Below, in pieces: positions 35,901 through 45,283 of a stretch of DNA of 64,000 nt; positions within the stretch are counted from its first letter, which is position 1, and every line of letters starts with the position of its first letter. Source of the stretch: Argopecten irradians (taxonomy: Eukaryota > Mollusca > Bivalvia > Pectinida > Pectinidae); the NCBI RefSeq assembly GCF_041381155.1, contig NC_091143.1:28831331-28895330 (forward strand), given 5' to 3'. The position numbers and the translations under genes are program-made. The notes beneath the pieces were generated by a model that was not told the origin of the DNA, did not search any database, and worked only from the letters and a program-made list of their open reading frames with translations.

Positions 35901-38900
35901 AGAAGATGATGATAAATGTAGTATTAATGGGAAGTGAATAACTTTTGCGACTTTCGTTTTACATTCTCATTTCAAGAATTAAAAACCGTTTCGGAGAGGT
36001 AGTGGGCCTTTAAAGCACACTTCGGAATTTCTCCTGCATTATACATGAAATATTTGGCCCCTTGAAGGTTAGGGGTTCGTCAGATAATATTGAACCTATT
36101 TTACGTTAGCTGTAAACTTTACCTGGGGCTTTAGTAGCATCACATTGGAAGTCGGGAGTCTGACAGTTGTGGAATGTATTCTTTTCTAAACATATGGGAT
36201 CACTCCATGGTTCACACAAACCTGCAATGGAACACAAAATTTATAACATAAACAAATACCCGTTAACAGAACGAAACATAGTTTTATTTCACGAATAGGA
36301 ACTCATTATAGATTTTAAGGAAGGCTACTTAATTTATGATTGTTTCCGTGACTTCTATAATACTTTCTTACGGGTAATTTTTAAGTTAAGGAATTCCTTA
36401 ACGTCAAAAAATGTTCGTGAAACTGGTCGCAGGTTAGATGAAAAAATATTGAAATAATTCTGGTAAATTTTAACACAAATTAATCAAGTAAATCCCTACC
36501 AGGATGGCCGGTTGGATCCTCAGTCGGAGTAGACCCCGGAGTCCATACACAGGTAGGATCGCCTAGCTCCGCACCATTAGACATACCGTCTCCATCAGAG
36601 TCCTTCTGACAAAGGGTGGCGTTCCATACCTAACATTGTAATCAAGAAAGACGTATTTCTAGACAAAATTATTTCGATTGCTATCAAATGAATATGCTGA
36701 AAAGCATTTTAAGCTTTGATCTAATGCAATCCATATATAATGTAACACTGTTGTCATAAAAACGGTAGGTCTCAGAAAGTATTTTTCGATAAAATATTTC
36801 CCTTTGTTTTTGTTTAATAAATCTAATGTACGACCAAACTCGCCTTAGAGATTACCTCTGACTAAAGACCATCTGCTTAATTAAAAAGACCACTCTTTTT
36901 TCAGGCTCCCCAAAACTACATTTTATCACAATATATTAACATTTTCACTTTAGTCACACTATGACGTATAGCGCGCGATATTGGTAACGTCGTCTCAAAA
37001 TACACATATCCTTTACTTAAAGCGTTACGGTTTTCTTTCCTTTCATACACCTGCATCATAGTATATATCATTGAAAACAGTTTTTAATGAACGTTGATGT
37101 AATGGGTAATATAGGCGAAAAAGCGAATGATAAAAACATGTTGATCGCGTTTAGTTTCTCCAAAATACCAAGATAACGGTATGTAACGCGTAACATTTAC
37201 CGGAGTGTTCGTTTCTATAAATGCTCTTCAATTGCACTAAACATACGCAAAAATAAATAAAAATGATTCAAAGATGCGGTATGATATGTCAAATGACATT
37301 CATAAACTTTCAAATGTGTTAGATGATGTACGATGTGGTAAAACCGTCATTATTCGCCTTTGCCAAAATATAACGCTTAACAAAGAGAAAACGATTTTCA
37401 ATTTCATAGTAATATTGAGAGAAAACTTATTTCAAGTATTTGAAATAATGTACAAAATGTGTTTTTAATAAACTTGTCATACATATGATATAGCCCAGTT
37501 ACAAGTAGAAGTTCACTTAATACAGAGAAAATAAAAAATTCCATTAATTGTCCACCAAGTGATTTTCTATTACTTTTTGCAAATATAGCGATTTTTAGTG
37601 ACATTCATCAGCTTATTAGGAAATATTGAATATAGATGTCAATCATGTCCGCAATATGTCCTAACTGAAAATGGTATAAGTCTTTTTATTTTGAGTGTGT
37701 GATCAATTTTAAAAAGATAACAGCGTATTTCAAAAATTCCGTAAATTGTCCACTTATAAAACGACGTAAGACCAAACGTCACGACGACGCGTTAAGTAAC
37801 GTCAGTTTGAAACATGTCAAATTACATCTAGGTCTAGCTAAAATCGGATTTTATAAAAACAATTACTTAAAATTTGAAGTCAGAATGTTAGATTTATAGA
37901 AGACATACGCGTTTTCATACAAGTACTTCTTTCTTCTATACACAATTATTTCACTTGTAAAGAGATCTAGAATATATGCCAATTAAGTGTAAAATTGACA
38001 CCCGCGTGATGCATGCTGGTTAATGTCCTTGTGACTGCATGTTTAGTGCGACCTAACGGTGTAGTTTGCCAGTGAACATTTATAATAAACATTTATATGG
38101 GTTTATTTTCGATTTTCCGAATGTAAGTGGCCTTGGAAAAGAAGATAAGCCTGAGTGTCAAGAGTTGAAAATTAGAAACGTGTTAAACTCTAGAGAAAGA
38201 TTGGGAACAAAAAGGGTATATGTTAGCGTCCTGTGCATAACACGAGGATCTGAGATATAGTTACAGTGAATACAGATATGTATTCAGACACACCAGAGTG
38301 TTCACACACATTTTAAAATGTGTAGGAGTCTTGCTAATTTTTTTTTAGGAAATTTCATTCTATTCGGCATGTATTATACGAGTGTATTTTTACCTATTTT
38401 TATCTAGATCCATAAAATGTCTGAAAATAATATACTGGCACGCTGTTAGGCCCAAATTGATACATGTATAGTTGTATACACTGTTAGGATAGAAAAATGC
38501 ACCTTCGCTGGAGACGTAGATGATAACCAGGAAAAGAATCACGTGTATATGTGTATCATCATGGCCAACCGGTTGTAGTACAAGTCTACAAAGTGTTGAT
38601 ATTTGTTTATTCAAAGTTATAAACAAACCTCAAATACCGAACAGTTAACTAAACTGAAACCGAATTTTACGGGAACTTTAATGACGACTTTCAAAACTTA
38701 CGACTTTCGCAGATAATGTTCGGTAGGAAACGTTTATAAGAACTTTGTATGTGGTAGTTTTTAACAGCAGGGCCATATAAGAACGTGCCAAATTAAGGAG
38801 ATAGAGTAAATCCGGAGTATCAGGAAAAAACGCCGAAATACGTCAATTGAGTGTCCAAAATAAGAACCGAACTCAGAAATCAGAGGCGATATTACATGTC

Positions 38901-39563
38901 TGTCGGTACACCTTAACTAAGGCCATCGCGGCCTCATATGGTCCAGTAAACCCCAATAAAAATAGTGCACATAGTCATGAGGAAATTCACACCCATATGT
39001 ATAGTCTAGCCTGTAAATTTTCGTTTTTTATAATAATGTACACAAATTTCATGTGAGCGATCACGAAAAATGGCTGTTCAAATTTCTGTTTCGTATTTGT
39101 CGATAATGAATTCTTTATTTATTTTATATGCAAAATCTCTAAATATTTCATCATATGTTTGTTATCAAATGTCAAAATAAGCATTTAACTGTATTTTGTT
39201 GGCAATTATGGTAGTATGAATGCCAACTGGACAGCAACAGATTGAAATTGACCTGGGTATACAGACCACTTAGTGATAAAGAGTTTTTCTTGGTCCCGTG
39301 GGTGGTCATTATAGACATGTTTGGGTATATATATGTTTTTTGGTGCTACATACCTGGCCATTGTTGTGGAAATCCAACCCAAATGGGTTCCTGGGCCCCC
39401 CTCCACCTATGGCCTCGTGTCCCACTCCCTGCCATACTGTAGTGCCATCACAGGGATCGCGCACTTTATCCCCGTTAGGGATTCGTGTTTGGAAAGATGA
39501 ATACCCATATGTCTGCCACGGGGTGATAGCGACCAACACCAGAATGCACAAAGAAGACTTCAT
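29993..39563 (-). CDS. Gene C: temptin-domain copper type II monooxygenase, complete, anchored form
   Basis: Nine coding exons, in gene order: 39354-39563, 36500-36629, 36123-36221, 34809-34988, 33022-33197, 32472-32715, 31467-31563, 30637-30922, 29993-30304. All borders are GT-AG and they join to 577 residues. Residues 1-20 are a signal peptide ending before YSSFQ. A temptin-like domain follows to about residue 130, with DSDGDGMSNGAELGDP. The CuH ligands are H196, H197 (FVMHHILIYGC) and H267 (IHWNNP). The CuM ligands are H342, H344 (NHMHYMG) and M417 (SQEMCFAF). The C-terminus has CSCTT, a small-residue stretch TGSGAS and the hydrophobic tail VSLYLLLVAMVAIYAK, which fits a GPI signal. Exon 5 is one codon longer than in gene B. 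The AG at 39573-39574, just upstream of the ATG, suggests a 5' non-coding exon. Introns contain several MITEs. Substrate is unknown. Confidence 0.9.
32290..32395. mobile_element. Degenerate copy of the 4226-4350 MITE in gene C intron 6
   Basis: CATGGATTGCCTGCCGTA, TTCTACTCTCCGCTCCGAAA and GGGGAGAATTGGTACTATGG match the reverse strand of 4226-4350 in order. The outer ends are lost. Confidence 0.6.
33259..33632. mobile_element. Tc1/mariner-like MITE in gene C intron 4
   Basis: Ends CAGGGTGTCCCATAAATTA and TGATTTATGGGACCCTG are inverted repeats, and TA lies directly outside both ends, the target duplication of Tc1/mariner elements. 374 bp with no coding frame. Absent from pseudogene E. Confidence 0.75.
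33712..33931. mobile_element. MITE of the CCTCGATACTCCAGGGG family
   Basis: ACCATCCTTGATACTCCAGG, then GGTTCCGATCACTTCCGATC, is mirrored by GATCGTAAGTGATCGGAACC at the right end. The body (AACATCAAAGCC..ACACAATC..ACCACAGTGTACCGTTAT) matches 40709-41009. The outermost right-hand repeat is missing. Confidence 0.7.
34650..34770 (-). mobile_element. SINE tail fragment in gene C intron 4, shared with E
   Basis: GACGTCCTATAAACAGCCAA followed by GGACGGCTTCCCGTATAC corresponds to 17648-17765 in the same intron of pseudogene E. Confidence 0.6.
35622..36013. mobile_element. ~390-bp MITE, TTAAAGGCCCA family, in gene C intron 3
   Basis: Ends TTAAAGGCCCATTACCTTTC and GAGAGGTAGTGGGCCTTTAA form a 24-bp inverted repeat with three mismatches. 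A second, incomplete copy is at 59313-59510. No coding frame. Confidence 0.75.
36283..36430. mobile_element. CAGTTTCACGAA-type MITE in gene C intron 2
   Basis: Matches the copy in intron 2 of pseudogene E (18093-18262), including the right end ATGTTCGTGAAACTGG. The shared position shows that insertion predates the duplication. Confidence 0.6.
36630..39353. other. Gene C intron 1 (2.7 kb)
   Basis: No nested gene seen. Parts near 36770-36990 and 39080-39350 match the corresponding intron of pseudogene E. The middle, about 37000-38900, has no counterpart there and shows no recognisable repeat. Confidence 0.6.
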
Positions 39564-39661
39564 TGCCGTTGTCTAAGTACCGAAACTATGTCTCTGTAAT
39601 GCAATTATGTTAAAGAATAATTTTGAATGTACAGAATTCGGAGTTTTGCTGAACTAAGGGG

Positions 39662-39739
39662 CAACTTCGCCAGCCAAAGGTTTTCAGTCCGATAGTCTAT
39701 CTGAATTATCGGACTGAATATCCTTGGCTGGTGAAGTTG
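39662..39739. repeat. Foldback MITE upstream of gene C
   Basis: CAACTTCGCCAGCCAAAGG, then TTCAGTCCGATA, pairs with TATCGGACTGAATA and CCTTGGCTGGTGAAGTTG. A fragment of the same end (CAGACTGAATACCCTTGGC) is in gene B intron 6 at about 11436-11466. Confidence 0.7.
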
Positions 39740-39763
39740 ACATGTATAATGCTCTCAGGACCA

Positions 39764-39887
39764 CAGGGACCTGGCACGATTTTTTAAAACTAACAGTATA
39801 CATATATATATATTAAAACTAACAGTATACATATATATATATGTATACTATTGGTTAAAATTTTTCGTGCCAGGTCCCTGTGCTCAG
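39764..39887. repeat. Foldback MITE with CACAGGGACCTGGCACG ends
   Basis: CACAGGGACCTGGCACGA and TCGTGCCAGGTCCCTGTG are perfect inverted ends. They continue inward through TTTTAAAACTAACAGTATAC and GTATACTATTGGTTAAAAT, with an internal duplication and (AT)n. A relative with CACAGGGACTT ends lies at 41146-41232. Confidence 0.8.
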
Positions 39888-40708
39888 GACCGGATCCCTA
39901 GCCGCTTTAGTTAATACAAAGAGTGACACATATTTTGACCTAGATCACATCTCAGTTTGTATATGGATCCGGATGTTGTCATCAACGTATTGATATTATA
40001 ACCCATCGACATTACATGTTCCATTGAAACCAAACAAAAAGATTGGACACGGATTTTCAAAACTCATTTAGTCGACATTATCAAAATTGGTATCCCATAT
40101 AGATTTTGCAGACCACAAGAAATCTGACGTTTATAAGTATGTGGACAGGTTCAGAAACATCTGACATGTATTATATATATCATATTTGTGTGTGTTGTAA
40201 AAGATTTTTCATCGTACCGAGCTTTCTAACGCTGTACATCATTCTATACTGTAATTACATAGCGCACAAAGATGTTGTTTTAATTAAAATCAGTTTCGAT
40301 TTTAAATCTTATGATCTGTAGTTACAAGAATAGGTCCTAAAACATCATGTATTTAAACTGTAATGAACAAGAAATAAAAACAAAAAATGTATGTTGTGTC
40401 TCTGGTTATTTTTAAACGATAATTGCCGTAAATACCGCTTGCAAACAAGACAGTCCCCTTTCTATCAATAGCATACACTTAGTCGGTCCTTTTCCTAGTA
40501 GTTTGTCGAAGGCCAATAAATTCGGTGACTGGTAAGATGACAAGTAAACATATAGCTATTTGTTCAGGTGTAATTTAAACAAGGTGATTTCGGCCATACC
40601 TGTTAGACCGGTTGAAGTTAACACAAACATGTCCAAGGGTTATTTAAAAAATTAGAGTACCTGCTAGCGAGTGAAATTGATGGGCATTAAAATCAATATA
40701 TGTGGAAA

Positions 40709-41009
40709 CATCCTCGATAATTCAGGGGCTCCGATCACTTATGATCTCATCGTAAAACTGATGGCAGCTGAGAGGAAAAAATCTGAACCAATCACAGGCC
40801 AGCAAAAAATCTGTTGAAGGCTACAGAGAAAGCGACGCCCAACATCAAAGCTTCACACAGTCTACCACAGTGTATCGTTATACGGCCCTTTTGATGTGCA
40901 TTAAAGGACTAAATTACTTGTTTTGTTCTGTTTTGTTGCCTTCAGCTTTAATATGAGATCTATATAGCTCGTAAGTGATTGGAACCCTTGGGGTATCGAT
41001 GATGATGTG
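40709..41009. mobile_element. Near-complete MITE of the CCTCGATACTCCAGGGG family
   Basis: Left end ACATCCTCGATAATTCAGG and right end GGGGTATCGATGATGATGT are inverted, followed inward by CGATCACTTATGATC and CTCGTAAGTGATTGG. The body matches 33712-33931 with extra bases. Confidence 0.7.
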
Positions 41010-41145
41010 GAAACAGCTCGTTGATAAAGTATTAACTAAATGATAAAATGTATACCATGCGTGACAGACAATTTCATATCGATAGGAACAAAAACAAAAT
41101 CACGACATCTTCTTCCACTGGTCGTCAATACTTTATCACAGGGAC

Positions 41146-41232
41146 TTTGAATGTATTTTCTATCCTATACACACCACGGGTAGTTGATATGTAAATAACG
41201 AAAAATGAATATATTCCAAGTCCCTGTGGCAG
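41146..41232. repeat. Small foldback, CACAGGGACTT ends
   Basis: TCACAGGGACTTTGAATGTA is mirrored by TATATTCCAAGTCCCTGTG, leaving about 40 bases of loop. Confidence 0.6.
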
Positions 41233-41851
41233 TTATCAGTCTGCACATTGTGTAATACATATAATTGAAAAGTTGTCTATGGAAAACATGTATACAAGTA
41301 AAGAAAACAAACTTACGTACCTACTCTGTTATCTATCCCGAGTGTTATGAAAATTTTAAATGCTTTTCCCTTTAAACTTTAAAATTATCCCGAAAAATGA
41401 CTAATAGTCCTACCCCAATACAAGTTTATGCGCCTGTGTTTATACAGGGGGCTCAAGTAGTCTCACGTGACATCATTATTGCAAAATATGTCATTGTTCT
41501 GACTAAATCGCGTGTTCGAATTGCAGACACTATTATTGCAAACCAGTTTTCTTATTACAGTACGTATACAATAAGGTTGCGTAATACCGCGTGAAAAACA
41601 GTATTTTAAAATGTATTTTATTTTGACAAACGTACCGAGGTACATGTATTTCAGATTTTGTAAAGCCAAGTGATTAAATTAGAGTACGTGTATCAGTGAT
41701 ATGACCACATGATTTAGAATAAAGCACTCACTAAAGTATATACGATTATGTCAGAAAACACTGTACAATATTGCATACATCTGTTACATTATTTCGACTA
41801 CTGGCAATAATTGATGTTTTACAGAGATCTTTACCAAGCCAACTTCTTTTC

Positions 41852-43406
41852 TTCTCGCTCTGAAACTGTCAAGTGGCTATATACACTGTCGACAATTTAT
41901 TTACTTCCGTTCATACGTCCTTATACGATGAACGTTCTGAATAGACTATTAAAAAGACGGTAACGGATATCCCTTAGTGATATCAAACTGAATACATGTT
42001 ATATAGGGTATACTGTACATGTGTAGAAAACGAAACCTATAAATGGATGAAATAACAGGCTAGGCCTATATAAATCTTCTCCATGGCGGTTTAAAAATCA
42101 TTTGCATCAGTTAAATAATACCCAGTCTCATAAATTCCTAAACATATTTCATCTTATAACCAAAGAAATAATAAGAATAAAAATAACCTGCATCTTTACA
42201 GTACATAACTTTAAGGTTCATGTAAAGGCTTTAACCAGTGACATTGTGCAAGCCTATAACTCATTACTGTGCTGCAATTGAACAAAACTAACTTCATTAA
42301 TTGTTGGTATGTACCCTGGCTAACTGTCAGTCTTACTGTGGATATGTAATTTGTGAAGCTGCTTGTAAATTTCAATAAAATAAGAGAAAAATGTATATTT
42401 CTGGAGAAGATATATAACTCGTGTGAATTGCATTGAAGGAACCAAATAAGCATGCTATCGTGTTCAGTAGTGACTATGCCAGGTACTCCAACAGTTTGTT
42501 TGGCAAAATCGGACCAGCGAATAGCGCAGGAGCCTATTGTTGTAAATGCAAATGGCTGCTTTAAATGGCGGATCACAAATATAGCATATAAGAAGACATT
42601 TTAATTGATACGAGTGCTGTTGTATACACTATAAGGTACTCTGAATATGACAAGAAGACTATTTACGAACAAAAATAGTTAAAATGTGGACTTTGAGGCT
42701 CTTTCCGGAAACTTTCATTTTTCGCCCCAAACAGATCGGTTGAACTATTTTTTTCGTGAAGAGTCTTCTTGTCATGTTCAGAGTACCTTATGGTGTCTTT
42801 AAGAACATTTGTATCAATTGAGATGGCTTCTTATGTGCTATATTTGTGATCCGCCATTTATAGCAGCCATTTGCATTTACTACAATAGGCTCCTGCGCTA
42901 TTTGCTGGTCCGATTTTGCCAAACAAACTGTTGGAGTACCTGGCATATTCACAACTGAACACGATGACATGATTATTTGGTTCCTTCAATGCAATTCACA
43001 CGAGTTATATGTCTTATCCAGAAATATACATTTTTCTCATATTTTACTGAAGTTTACAAGCAGCTTCACAAATTACATATCAACAGTAAGACTGACAGTT
43101 AGCCAGGGTATATACCAACAATTAATGAAATTAGTTCTGTTCAATTGCAGCACAGTAATGAGTTTTAGGCTTGCAAAATATCACTGTTTAAAGCCTTTAC
43201 ATGAACCTTAACTCCATGCATGGCCTCAGCACGTGCATGTACCTGCCAATCGATAAACATCCAATATGGATTTGTGTTTGATTTTTATACAAGTAGCTGC
43301 TTGGAACGTAAGAGCTAGCTTCAATAGTTGTTACTTTAAAATCTAACGCACATTTAAACACTACATGTATACAAAAGCTAAGAACAAAAATGTACTTACA
43401 TTAGCT
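41852..43406. repeat. Unit P, copy 1, containing a ~1-kb inverted repeat
   Basis: Nearly identical to 48245-49800 (period 6,393). Its core is a palindrome: arms 42211-42681 and 42742-43211 are reverse complements around a ~60-bp spacer. Each arm stays open for about 80 codons reading inward (MLIWFLQCNSHELY... ...KPLHEP), and its other strand holds a 60-codon frame (MSSCSVVNMPGTPTVCLAK...). The arms being copies of each other explains why these frames occur repeatedly. I do not recognise the encoded sequence and see no splice or promoter evidence for a gene. Confidence 0.85.
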
Positions 43407-44779
43407 CAGCTACTTGTTATGGAATATTTTTAATAATCTACTTTGATGAAAAAGTTTACATGAAAAACAAACATGTTCACTTCCTTTTTAGTTCTGAAAG
43501 GGTATATAAGTTGAGGCTATATGATTTTTTCGATCTTGTTATAACTCTTGTGGTAAGAAATTGTTTAAAAATGATGCGAGCAATCTATCAAACGGACAAT
43601 AACCGATTAATAAACAATTAAGTCAAGTATATCAGTGTCAGCACATGTGGTATAATTGGAGACAATTCAGTACTTTACAAGGTTCATCTAGTATAATACA
43701 TCTATATTAATACTACAGATAATAATTCGTCCAGCACTGTGGTAAACATGGTGCACATCCAGTTCTATAAAAGTACATCTAGTTTTAATACATTTATTTT
43801 AGACCTAATCATTTAATGCTCGTAATTGGACTTCCTTTGATTACTGTAATATATTTTATGCCTTACATGTTCTGTTTGTCGGATCTAATATAAGGTTGAA
43901 TGACCCTGTTTAAACTAGTGATATTTGTATTCAAACTCTATACCGTCGTTGTCAATGATTACAGAGTATGCTCCCTTGCGGGTCACATTGATCACCTTGT
44001 AACGTCATTATTTTTGTGAGCGCAATTCAACGCTAGTTTTTTCCTACCGAAACTTATTACGTTTACGCTCGCAAACTCATGAACTCACAATCAATACCTA
44101 CCCCAAGGACAGTATAACTCAGTAACATAAAAATTCTGATGTGTTATTGAGTCTACACTAAATGAGACATCAAGTAAGTTGTGAATCCATCCTATGTATG
44201 CTTCGGTGCTAATATTAGACAATTACTGTTTAACATTCGTAGATTTATGTTGCAGTTTCCTAATCACGTACCTAAGCATTACATTTCAGCGAAGCAAATT
44301 CTAAATAGCGTGTTCAGTTCACTGAGATGACAATAACATTACGCTATACTGATTGTTTATGCCCGATAAATATACTGTGTTTTATCGATAAATTTGTGCA
44401 AGTATAGCCCTAAAAGTGCGATATAATCTAGAGCACAAGAACATCACTTGCTTTGTGACAGAAAGCATCCATTAAAATTTATATGATCTTATTCTTCAAC
44501 TTAAACCACTATATAGGCTGATTGTACTATTCTGCTGGCTTTTCAAACTAACTGTTTAGAATCATGTTTTTGAATATCATGTTTATTTTAACCTTAATAT
44601 AAAATGAACATTCAATATCAACAATGTACATGGTACATAGCAACTAGTTTATGCATCCGTAGTGCCATCGATAACTACGTTAAAGTATCGTGATGATTTT
44701 TACAACACAGTGATTTATTTTTAAATGGGTTAGCACAATTTGTACAACAAAAGTGCTATGCTTAGCAATAATGAAATAG
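43407..44779. other. 1.37-kb segment present in copy 1 only, flanked by TAGCT
   Basis: Copy 2 reads straight through ACATTAGCTTGTCCTC at 49795-49809. In copy 1 the same site is split, with TAGCT at both edges of the extra segment. Either an insertion made a 5-bp target duplication or copy 2 lost the segment by recombination between TAGCT repeats. I see no terminal inverted repeats or coding frame inside. Confidence 0.6.
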
Positions 44780-45275
44780 CTTGTCCTCAGCGGGACTGGT
44801 TACCTCACAAATATTACGAAACTACCCCCTGGATCAAAATGGGTGGGTGTTTCACAACCAGTCACGGGATGTTTAAACACTTGTTTGTTAAGGGTTGGTA
44901 ATACCTGGTCAGTGTACATGTATGATCATTGAACCGTATCGTGTCCATTCCACAATAAACATAATAGACCCAATTCTCGTCCACCAACAATGACAATAGA
45001 GAACCAGATTTCGCTACAGGTTAACGAAATCTATTCATGTCACCATTCAATATAGGTAAACACACAGGGATCTGGAAATTAGTTGTACAGTTTATATATC
45101 GTATACAGTTATACAGTTTGGACCTATCAGAGTGTCCAAAGTCCATTCTTGGGCGTTTAAGGGGTTCTATATAAAATAGGTAAAAGCCTATTCTAAATTG
45201 AACTGTACATGGAATGTGTGGTACATGTACAGTGTACCATGTCATCCTCGATACTCCAGGGGTTATTATCATTGG
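44780..45275. repeat. Unit Q, copy 1
   Basis: Matches 49801-50296 closely. It ends with the MITE-end-like CATCCTCGATACTCCAGG, then GGTTATTATCATTGG, after which the two copies diverge. Confidence 0.8.
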
Positions 45276-45283
45276 AATAAACA

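Noticed and set aside
39309-39353. Extension of gene C exon 1 to VCSTKKHIYTQ
   Set aside because: These codons lie beyond a good GT donor and have no equivalent in gene B.
42211-42576. Protein-coding gene of 121 codons
   Set aside because: The frame recurs because it lies in palindrome arms present four times, overlaps another frame on the opposite strand, and matches nothing I know.
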